Shown: positions 1-11,900 of the stretch, piece by piece | How positions within the stretch are numbered: the stretch's first letter is position 1 | Layout of the letters: each line of letters starts with the position of its first letter | Source of the DNA: Glandiceps talaboti | Taxonomy: Eukaryota; Hemichordata; Enteropneusta; Spengelidae | DNA length: 64,000 bases | Assembly: GCF_964340395.1 (NCBI RefSeq) | Contig: NC_135555.1 | Coordinates: 10,749,931 to 10,813,930 of the forward strand | Reading direction: 5' to 3' | Translations under genes and position numbers: made by a program | Notes under the pieces: generated by a model | Databases searched by the model: none | What the model was told of the DNA's origin: nothing | The model's input: the letters and a program-made list of their open reading frames with translations, nothing else

Positions 1-1037
1 TTTAAAAAAATAAATTCAAGCATTAGATGTTAGTGTTTACAATGTAATTATAAATATATGTTACCATTTGAGTGGGGAGGGGGACTATAGATGATGCAGA
101 TATTATGTATACCTGTGTATTTACTACAGGTGACAAGTAGGTATCTACCAAGGTCCCCAAGTCATTTTATCAGGGTTTATAACCTTGGTGGATTCTGAGC
201 AATTTCTGCTGTACAGTAAACCAATTTTACCTCTTTCCCCTTCATGTTACCGAGGAAGCACAACCTTAGCAAAAATACTGGGTACATTAGATAGACTTTC
301 CACAATCTCACTGAAATTTCTCTCAGGAGAAAGGAACTTATACCTGTTCTCGTCTTTGCATTTATTAACTTGACCATGTCCCCCCCCCCCTATGTTTTGA
401 GTGTACCCGAAAACAGCTGCTATTTCCATGATGATTATAGTAAACAACTTTGCAACTATTCTAATGATGTCTTTACGTCAAGATAAACGTATATATGGCT
501 TAGTAGTATGATCACATACAATATTAAATTATGACATATGTTTCTCCTCCATTCTTTGTATTAATGAACCCTGGAACATACAACAACACAACGTAGCATT
601 TGGTGTGTACTGGCAGTGGTATTTCCCTGTATTGTGGCACAGACATGCAATGCAACCTGAGAATTCAGCTAAACTTCATCCACTTACCACTCTTTACACA
701 CTATCTAAATTTCCAGAGAGCACATTGCTTCTTCCGACTATTTTGATAAACACCTTCAACAACCGACTAACCAGTAAACAACACAAGCAGTCAGCTCTCT
801 CTAGCTAACGCTGGCTCTGCGCCCTCCACGTGAACTTTGCTATCCCAGAATGCAGCATAGAAATAACTGGGTCAAGACAAGTTCTGGCTTGGAAAAACCC
901 TCAAACCCTTACAAGTTACTAACATGCCGATTTGTTTGTGCATCTAGGTCACTGAGAAAATAATTGATTACCAATTTTATCTAAAAGCATTCTCTTTTCC
1001 AACGGAGAGTGTGACTGCGTTCTCTAAAACGAGGCTA
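1..1037. other. Upstream flank, no gene recognised
   Basis: A+T-rich sequence with a short poly-C run near 379-390. Short open frames occur on both strands but none shows domain-like composition or usable splice-site pairs. Nothing else could be supported. Confidence 0.6.
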
Positions 1038-1065
1038 ACCGGAAGCAGGGGATCCTGTGACGTCA
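1038..1065 (+). promoter_or_regulatory. Likely PAR6 proximal promoter elements (ETS and CRE motifs)
   Basis: An ETS-type ACCGGAAG lies at 1038-1045 and a full palindromic cAMP-response element TGACGTCA at 1058-1065, about 110-140 bp upstream of the PAR6 start codon at 1175. The local base composition is also richer in CpG than the surrounding DNA. Motifs are read directly; promoter function is inferred from their position. No TATA box is evident. Confidence 0.4.
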
Positions 1066-1174
1066 CTATAGTCGGTTTGCTGGTGTTGATTTCTCGCTCA
1101 CAAAGTTCGCGGCAGAAGTATTGAAATTTATGACAATTTCCTGGAGTAACTCATGATCGTGATACTTCCCAGTA

Positions 1175-2864
1175 ATGAACATGTCTGTAGAAGTGAACAC
1201 GTTCACGTATAAGGTTCCTAATAATGGTTTTGTGGAAACTAAAAGTAAGGTAAGTACGACGTTTTTGGAACACTTTCTGTGTGGTAAATGTACAGACGCC
1301 CGAACTGGTCCTTATCTCGCTCGAAGGGTGTGATTCACTGCAGGCACAGCAGTATATATCTTGAAGGTGCGGTGGCTATCTTTGTAATTCGATCGGGTTC
1401 ACAAATGACCCGGTGGCAGCTTATAATGCTACAACTGTCATGTTGTAACGTGCGATCAGCCGAGATTCGAATTCTAACAATGACATGAAGCCCTAGACGT
1501 TCCCAGAATTGCACGTACCACTGTATTATCACGATCTGGTCCGTGTTGTCAATTTGCAACCAATCTGTTCATACACACGAAGTAAAAAAAAACTTTCACA
1601 TGTCGCGTTGTTTACAAGGTGTGGTCTTTGACGAGTTACATAATATCGGATCACACAGGAATGCGTCTTTCGTGTCCGTATATTTTTCTGAAACTGTCAA
1701 AAAATGTGAAGTAGAAATACCACAGCCCTGAGTAAGTAACTTTTATCAAACTATGCAAGTGTGTACTTTATACGCCTTAAATTGTTGACACACCTGAATA
1801 GCCTGGCCGAATTAACATTGTATTGTACTCTGTGTAAACTGTAGGGGCCAAGGTCTACATATATGTAACACATGTATCACATTACACTATTGTAGTATTT
1901 TACAAAGTTTGAAAAAACTGCTATTTTTGTAATAATGGTATTTCCACACACACACACACCCTCCATTAAAAAGAATTAAAAGATTATGACAAATAACAGA
2001 GAAGATTATTTGGGATGGGCAAGGTTGAAAATTAAATTAAATTCCAACATGATAAAAGAAATATGTGGTATTGTTACATCAGATTATTATTAATTAAAAC
2101 ATAAAGATGACCTCGTTAATGATGTATGGCATTGATGACCTTGTAATTAAACTGGTATTATGATGGCTGTTGTCTTTAATCAGTGTGTTTATTTTTAGTC
2201 ATTGCTGTAATGAACATCCCAATGTTTATGATATAAGTTCATGCATGGGTCATGAGACATTAGTAGCTTCATCTAGCTGCTAGTTTATTTATATATCTTG
2301 TTATTATGTAAGTCTAAATTTTCTTCTTCAAGTGTTGTAATCCAAATGTACACAGTGTTAAGAGTATTACTGTCAATATTTCAACTAAGATATATCAATG
2401 AACAAAGTACATCTATAGTTACACGGATTAAAGTAACCATGGCGACATCCTTCATTATCATAGTAATTATGAATATAATTGACACTGTGAGTAGTGTTGT
2501 TATGGGTCAAGTATTTGTTTTAAACCAAAGGCACAGATTAGAGTGCTTTGCTTACAACTGGACAATAGCTTGTACTGTATGTTGTGATTTGTTTATCTTT
2601 CACCGTGCTTACTTTGTTGTGATCACATTTTTTAGAATTGATACACTCCTGTACTTCCATGCTTAGTTTATTATGACACTCAGATGTAATCGTTTGTAGA
2701 TATCTACACAAGGCTAGCATTTGTTTCTTGTCGACATATACCATTCTGATAACTTGTATTAAGTTGTAATACATGTGAAACATGTGAAAGAGTTGATCAA
2801 TTGAGACACTTCATTTTTTTTAAATAAAAAAGAATGAAGTATGTGTGTGTGTGTGTGTGTGTCA

Positions 2865-2901
<37 letters not shown>

Positions 2902-5900
2902 TGTGTTTTATATGGATGGCTAGCTCATCTACTGCCCTACGTTGTAGTCTAGTGCTATCCTACATTGAATCTCAAGATTTACATCTATGTTGAGGGTCAG
3001 AGATGATTCGATACCATATTAGTATCTAGACTAGGATTTCTGGATCTATGACCCCTTGACCCCTGCTACACTATGTTCTACATCCCACCTGTAATGATAC
3101 CAATTTGATGTAGAATGTAGGTCACAGATCATTGAGTTGAAAGAGTTGTCTTAGTCTCTGATTCTCACTATTTCCTGTCAAGCCTACCTTCCTTGAGATA
3201 GCAATACCATGATAACTTTGTGGGCTACCAACCAGTAGACAGGCTAGTGGATTGCAGAAGTTTTGGGTTAAGAACACAAAAGGCATTTGGAACTGGTCAA
3301 ATTGTTTGCCAGCACAAAGTATAGATCTAAACATATTGTTATGCAGATATTTATTCTATGCACATTCCAATAATAACAATCAACATTATTGAATAGTGTA
3401 CAGTATGAATACCTGCCAGTACAAATGAAAAAGAAAAATGTATTAATCCGATTATTTGCTGAAAATATTTTCTTTGATCTTACCGTTACAGTTTGAGGCA
3501 GAATTTCGTCGATTTGGTCTGGATCCAGCTAATTTAGACAAATATGAAGATTTGTATAAGTTTCTTGAAAGACTTCACAGTCTTGAAGACATTCCATTTA
3601 CAGTCAGTTATACCGATCCACAGAATGATTTGCTACCCATAAATAATGATGACAATTACCATAAAGCAATAATGACTGCGAAACCGTTACTACGGATACA
3701 TGTCATGAGGAAAGGTAAGATTATCAACATTTTTAAATGGAATTTTTTTTTTTAGTTTAGAAGTATTGGATTGTGCTTTACTGTAAACGTATACTTTAAA
3801 TCATGTAGATCGACCTTGAAGTGAATGATTTATTTGGGTTGACCTGACTGCCTCTAGGTGAACGGTGAAAGCTATTAAGTGTTAAAGTTGACTTGTGGTA
3901 GTTGTTGGAGGGGGTTTCCCCCTCCCCCTGTTGCACTTATAGTTATATGTCAGACTTAGTTAAAGCAAACATCTGGCAGTACATCAACTGTTGTCACGGT
4001 AACACCCAGGTTTGGAAACTAGGCTACAAAGGACATGCTTGTAAAGTTATGTTACTATTACTAGCACTGCAAACAATATATATGGTATAACTTAATGATC
4101 TTAGCCTGAGTTTTAACCACTGGAGGTGTGCTTGGATCAACTTTTATACCTCAATAAATTCACCACTGGTTGTCAAAGTAGAGAAGTACAGGTGCATGTA
4201 CTCTTGGCATAATATGAACCCAGATACTTTGAATGTCTTTCTCATCAGGGTACTAAATTAAATGCTCTTTATGTCAGGAACAGTTGTGTTCAAGAATGCA
4301 GCCGAGGGTAATGATATGTTAATGTCTAACATGAAAAGTAAATACATGCATGGCCTTTAATATGCAACAGCTGATTAAGGGTTTTAGATTTATTTCATTA
4401 CCACAATCAGTAGTGTTGTAAAACTGTTACAATAAAACGACTATTTGTCAAACATATATATGTAGTTTATTTCAACATCATGAAGGTTTATTACCAATTG
4501 TTTATGGTTGTCAGAGGCTTAGAACAAACTTTGCATATACCTGTCAAATTTATCACAGCCATTCCCCATCATGATTTGGTATGCAAATGATGACCTTGTG
4601 AGCTGACATTGATACTGAATGCTCAAATTTGAACTTGATGATTCAACTTGGTAATGAATAAGCCACTGACACGCCCCTCACTGACATGCTCCTCACTGCT
4701 ACCCCCAAACAAAAGTTGTAGAAAATGTATTGAGTCAATTTTGCTGTTTCTCATATCTTTATTTAGACAAGTCTGGTGAGCATTAAATCTCAAAATCTCT
4801 CTTTTCTGGGGTAAAAAAATGATCTGATACCATGTGTAGCATAGACATGAATACATTATAATTCCTTCCTGTGATTGGTTGAAATCTAACATTTTACAAA
4901 TCATATGAGAGTTCAAAATCCTAAATACCCCAAAATGTTAGACTCCCATTGTGTTGGATTATAGATATCACATCTGTGTGAGCCATTGGATTGTATTTGT
5001 AAATGGAATCAGTCATTTGTACAGGACTAAATTTTGTCTCTAGTTTTACCGAGGTTAGATAGCACTAAAACTAATGAAAACAAGTGGTGTCCCAGGTTAT
5101 CCAACCTACTGTAGTGTAGGACTATACGCAGCAAATACCTTGAAATTATTTTAATCAACCCAAAACTGGTCAAACATATTTTTATAATTTGTGGGGGCTA
5201 TAACTTGAAAAGGTATCTAAAAATCAATGGATGTTGTTAGTTTATATAGAGTAATTTTATTACAAATTAAAAGCTTGGTCTATAAATGTTAGATTTAGTC
5301 TGTCAGTGTCATGGAAAGCATTCACACACAGTGACCCACATACCTACATACACACATACATAGTGACACACAGAGACACATACACAACACAGTGACAAAC
5401 AAAACTGACACATAGACACATACAGTGAGTGACACAACTTGACGAAATCAAAAAGAATTTTGTGTTATTCAATTTATTCCACTTCCAGGGTACTTGCATA
5501 CTGCTTTCTTGCAGTGAATAAGTATATATTATGAGAACTACAAAATAGAAAATGTGTGACTGTCTTTATTCCACTTAACATGAGGAGATTTACAAAATCT
5601 ACAAAATAATAGATTAGTTGTCATCACCTTCCCAGTACAGTAGCTGACAAATAGCCTTCCAACAGTTATTTAACCAACTTACTGTAGATATAAATAGTTC
5701 GCTGTGTGAATAAAAGAAAAGCCTACCTCACCTTGAGGTTCTTGCAGTTGTTCAGTTCCTTATATAACTACATACTTCAGTCAAAATAATAGCCTTTCTA
5801 GATGATTACCACCACCATGCAAAATAACAACTGCTTCAGATTTGTAAAATAAACAAAAGAAAAATACAAGGTAACTATGGCATATTGTTTCACTTACTGA

Positions 5901-8900
5901 AATAAGTGTAATTTGTCTCCAATTTAGGGCAAATTAGCAATCGAATGCTGAACAAGTTGGCGGACATTGGCATTTAGTTAAGTGCTGTTTAGGCTTACAA
6001 ATTTCTTCTCTTTTTTTGTCTGAGATAATGATAGTGTTTTAGTTGTGGTTATTATTGAATGGCATGAAATTGTCCACACAGTTACATAGCACTAAAGTTT
6101 AGGAGCTCCTTATCTGTATTTCAATTTAGTTAACCACACAAACTGCTGAATTTTTTCTTTACTGCTACCCAAATTTCAAACATATGGTGCTTCACCTCTC
6201 CCCCCCCCTCCCCTCTCTCCACAGCATAGAAATTTTTGGAAAATTATATTTCCCCACTTTCTGGTACTGGAGGTTCGAAAACCTTCAGCCAAAAAAAAGG
6301 GCAGAAAACCCCCCAAGGTTTGTACTTTTATGAGCATTACTCACTGCATACTAAAAGTAATCCATATTAACTTCAAAGTGGTAGAAACACCAATGGTTAA
6401 TGATCTGAAATAAAAGTGAAGTACTTAAAGAGAACAGACTAACTTACATATAGTTGGGGTGATGGCCAGTCTGCCAGACTCATTACAACATAGGGCCAGG
6501 TGGTATTTCACACATAATATGGTGAACTTTTCTAGGACAGATTGAAACTGTTTCTTGGATGTAACAATAATCCAATGTACTAATATATTGTAGTATTGAT
6601 TTAAATATCACTTTTTGTCCCATTTATATCTTTTATGTATATTCAAAAGGGAATTCAGCGTTTGAGTTTGCAAATTTTGAATAACAATTTGGACATTATT
6701 TAGTGCTGATGGCAAACCTAAAGAACGACTACTTTTACACAAAATTTTAAAATGTGAAGTGTGTTTCTTAGCATATTAGAAATATTCAAGTTTAATTGTG
6801 TTCTTGGTGCTATATTTGATGACTTGTGAAGAATTCTGACAAAATGTATGACATGGAAATACGTGTAGTACAACGAACGCTACAGTGTTACATACATGCA
6901 TATACACACAGTAGGGACCTATCCAGCATGGAATAATGTATCAAGGACATATTCCATGAAATCAGATCTGTTCTCAGCTGGAATTTGATACTGTCTAATA
7001 TTGTCGGTACACACTACTTGAATGAATGAAACTAGTGAGCGGATATTGCCACTGCCAATACTTTCAGCCAGTATCCTGTGTGTATATAAAATAATTTAAT
7101 ATTGCTGTCAAAATGTCGTCTGCTCAATGTTTGAGATAACATTGCTGTTTTACTTGTTTTCTTCATTCACAGAGTAATTCAACCACAATATTTTGTCATT
7201 GTTATCATCTGTTACTAGTGTTAGGCGTGTCAGGGACATTTAATATATCATTAATATTTTGGTTGTAAATATACATATATATATTTAATGTTTGTGTTTT
7301 TGAGTAAGAGAACCACATGTTTTGAAAAATACAAGATTGCACTAATTTTCTAAAAGTGTTGAAATATTGCTTTCTTCTTTACCACATTATGAAATCCATG
7401 TCTTACAAAATTGCCCTGATTTTCCAGAAGTGTACACAATTTTGTTTCGAAATTCTATTTGTTGCTGAAGCCCACAAATTTGAAGATAAAAATGATTTGC
7501 ACTCATTTTCCAAAAGGGATAGCAATGTTGTTCTCGATTCTTTCCCAGTAAAATGTTTACTTGAAGTCATTAATTAAATAAAAATACAAATAGTATTAAA
7601 AAAATTGATACAGTTTTCACAAAGTAAAAATGTTGTGCTCAATTCTGTAACACATATACACACCATCGTGTGGCCTTAGTCAAGTGCTATCCCTCATTGA
7701 ATCTTAAGATCTCTCTTCACTAGAGATGATTCGGTACCACTTTGGCATCCAGACTATGTGAACTAGAAGTCTGTGACTTGGAAATTAAAAAAAAGGCACG
7801 GATTTCAATATTTTTTTGAAATGTTCTACATTATTTGTTCAAAAAACATACCAAGTTTATTTTGAAATGATATCCATATGCTTGACTACAGTATCAGTTT
7901 GGTTGACCTCTCTGTGGCCTGTAAGTATAAGTCAACGAATAAATTGGAGTATTTGGGAAAGGTGCTAGGAAGGTCACACAGCTCAGTCAATGTTGTTTAT
8001 TTTAACTGTATATACATACTTTATAAAGATAAACATCATCAGGTGAGATAAATGCATAAATTATGTGTTGTCACAATAGCATTTCACAACTATTTCTGGT
8101 ATTTTTATTGCATGGCCAAGCAAGCATTAAGCATAGAATACCAGGGTTCTGAGAGAGTTCACCTTACACGACTATATAAATGCTACCAGCAACAAAATTC
8201 GTCAATGTACTATAATGTGAAGGACAGTTATCATTTGAAATTGATATTTCACGTGATGTATGAAATACCAGAATGAATGTTCACTGAAGTATGAATGGTG
8301 GGAAATATGATACACATTAATTTGCAGATGAATGAAAATGCTTGGCAGTATGGTCTATATAAAAAATGAATTATTGGTTATATTAGAATGAGTAATGTTT
8401 TAAAGAACAGAAAGGTCATTTTAAAACCAATTACACGATTGTTATTTGAGATAATAGATTTTAAATATTGCAGGTCTGAAAAAATTATGTGTGCATGGAA
8501 TTCATTGTGTAGGTTACATTGCAGGTTCTATTTTAGACTCTTTTTAGAACCATAATTAGGAAGGTTTCTCTTATTGAAAGGTTGAACCATTTATTGAGTA
8601 AACTTTATTTGTATCAAACTTTGTTTCATTGTCCCATTTGTAATTTTTGTCCTACATAAATGCGAACTACCCCACAGGTCAAATATCTAGCCAAACTTGA
8701 GATACCAGTAGAACTAGCCTAGAGGCAAGTATTAATGTGGGCATTTTGACTATTGTCTCCACTCTCGCCTAGCATTTCCCCAATGGTTGTGTATTGGACA
8801 CTGCAACATTCATAAAAACCCAATATTAATTTGTGCCAGATTTCTGACAGACGTTTCATTAAAGTGAAACGCTGCTACGTAGAGTTGGGAAAATATTATG

Positions 8901-11900
8901 TGTGAGGGGAGATGATCATCTGTAACGTACGCTGTGATGGGGTGACCTCAGAGGAGGACGGTAAGGGCGGAACGACATGTTGCATCTTACAGTCTAGAGG
9001 GATGATAGTCAAAAATCCCCCCCCCCCCCCCAACTCCATGTACTTGACTCTAGGCGGGAGCAGAACAAATAAGTGAAGAATTGCTAATTATATAATTGTA
9101 CTGTTCAGTGGTTTGAGAGTGGACCTTGTATATACATGTTATCAATATCACACAGGCTTAGATCATAGGAATATATATTTACAACAATAGCAGTAAGCTA
9201 TGGTAGAAAGTTATTATGAATCTGTATGGGTGCCACAAAAATGTTACTGTTTCATTGATTTGAGAAGTAGCGCGGAGACTATCTGATTCCATACACTGCA
9301 TATACTGGGTGGCTTGACTCTACAATGTATACCATTACCAATGACATTTTCGAGCCAGAGAGCCAAGCCTCTGTGAAATTTGAGATGGAACTTTGCATAT
9401 ACATGCAATCAATAATCATACAAGGTGACATAAATTTGATATTTTCAATAACACCAGTAAACTATGATATGTATTTCTGAAACTTTACTCTGTTGATGCT
9501 ATACCAATGTTGTTTGAAAATATATCTATTTGTCACTGCGAATGGTGATCGGAACATGGATTTGAAAACTCTATTCAAACCAACGACAGTACAGTAGGAG
9601 ACAGACTAGACTAAATTGTTTATAAAAGTTTAGAATTACTAGTATTAAAACTATAATTGGACATAAAGTTTCTATACAAGTTCTTTTGAACAAAATGTAT
9701 GATAATTATTATTGTATGAATGATCTTGCTCAGTTACAGACTAAATCCCTCACCAATTTCAACAAAGTGTTTCACAATATTATCTCTACCAAAGTGTATA
9801 GAAACATTCCACTCACCAAACAATATAATATTTAACACATGGTCTGTATACAATGTGTTGAAAACGCCATAACAAGTCAGTGAAAGTCAATCTATGTAAC
9901 CTCAAACAGTTGTCAATGAACAATCTGTACTTGTGTGTACACGCACTCGTAGGATTAATGATAAAAAAGGGAGGCATTCAAACATCCATGCTTTCAAACT
10001 GTCTAAATTCAAATATTTAATGTTTAATCACAAGTAATGTTGCATGTTGGTCTATAGAACTGTTAAACAAGTGTCGCCATTGTTGAACGGTAGCTTATCT
10101 CAATCACCTGGTGTCTACAAAAAAAAAACCCTAAGTAGACAAACTGTATTCTCAATTAGTAGGTGTGTGATCATTAGGGTGCAGGAAATCTCTCTTTTGT
10201 ACAATGCTGAGCTATTCTGACATAGTTTGATGAGTTTGAGGTGAAGTACTGTAGGCGTTGTTGGTTTAAGAAGTGGGTTGATAGTAAACACAGTATTCAA
10301 CAGGCATAGGAAGTCATATATAAAGTGTGATGTACTATTACTACTAGATAATGAAGCATGCAAAGTAGCTGTTGTCAATCAGCATGTATACAAGCAGAAT
10401 AATGTATAGAGTGGAATGTGTTCCTGTTCTACTCAGCATGGTAGCCAGGAATCCAGGCTGTCATGTTCTTCAACTTCTGAATATACATATGTACATGTAC
10501 ATACACATGATGTATGTAGTACATGTACAATCACAGGGAACTCAGTTAGTTTTGTTTATGAAAACAAACAAACAAACAAACAAACAAACAAATGAACAAA
10601 CACATAGATAAATGAATGAATAAATGCTGACAAACATCAACAATAGAGTAATCACAAATCAGTATTAACAAGAATGGAATGTTTTGCAGTATCAAGAATT
10701 AGTGAGTGTATGTTTTCCGATATGTAAAGTAGTCACAATTCCTAACCCCCAGGAGTTGACTAATTCTTGATACTGCCAAACCTTCATTATTGTTGATACT
10801 GATTTGTGATTACTTTATTGTTGATGTTTGTCAGTATTTATTTATTTATTTATTCATTTATTTATTTATTTACTTACTAGTATTTATTTATGTATTTGTT
10901 TGTTTGTTTGTTTTCGTTTAAAAAAAAAAATTAACTGAGCTTGAGTTCCCTGTTGTACAATTTGTGCTATTTGTAGCCTGGAGTCTGTGCTTTTTGCAAT
11001 GTAATATGACTTGGAGTCTGAAATCTATGTTGTCTCCTTCTGTAACAATTAAAACATGATTATTTGTAGCAATATAGCATAATAATTTGTAGCTTTTGTG
11101 AATTTGAATCCATGTACATGGTGTTCCATGCTATAGGATGGCTATTTTTAGCAAGGAATCCATGCTGTCCTGTTATACACCTATAGCATGGCTATTTGTA
11201 GCCTGGAATCCATACTGTCCTGTTCTACAGTATAACATGGCTATTTATCACCTGGAATCCATACTGTCCTGTTCTACAGTATAACATGGCTATTTATCAC
11301 CTGGAATCCACACTGCTGTACTGTTCTACAGTATTATAGCTGTTTGTAGTAGCTTGGAATCCATACTGTCCTGTTCTATATTGTATAGCCTGGAATTCAT
11401 ATTGTCATATGCTACAATACAACATGGCTATTTGTAGCCTGGATTGATGCCCATGCTTGTCCTGTTCTACATACATGGAAAGATAGGAAATGAATATGAT
11501 GTATTAGCTGACAAAATAACAGTAAATGTGCAGCGTTGAAGAATAACCAGCAGGTGCCAACTTGAAATAATATCAATCTAGCAAACACAAGAGCAAAAAA
11601 AATGGAAATCTGAAATATGTAGTATCTCCTAATGAAGAATTCTCTTGTCTGTATATACACTCCATTGGCTTCCAGTACCCACATACACATTATATACATT
11701 GTACAGTGTGTGGTCAGTCAAATGGAAATTTTAACAAAATGGCAACCTACTCTGTTCAGTATACATTGGTCAGAGAAAACTTTTAATAAAAAGGAGACTA
11801 GAATTAGATTATAAGTTACAATTACAAATATAATGTTACACATTACATAAAAATTTAACAAGTATTGATTTTTAGTTTTTATATAGTCCATTGTAATGTA

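Larger units (their letters stand above)
1250..3491 (+). other. PAR6 intron 1
   Basis: The intron has a GTAAGT donor and a TTACAG acceptor. It holds a (GT)n microsatellite at 2841-2910 followed by one copy of a dispersed repeat (2925-3066) that recurs in intron 2. A hydrophobic open frame at 2298-2666 lacks coding features and is not called. Confidence 0.8.

Noticed and set aside
2298-2666. 122-residue hydrophobic open frame in PAR6 intron 1
   Set aside because: No ATG near its start, no recognisable domain, A+T-driven composition and position inside an intron; likely chance.
4623-4916. 97-residue minus-strand open frame in PAR6 intron 2
   Set aside because: No domain, no plausible splice partners, and composition like the surrounding intron.
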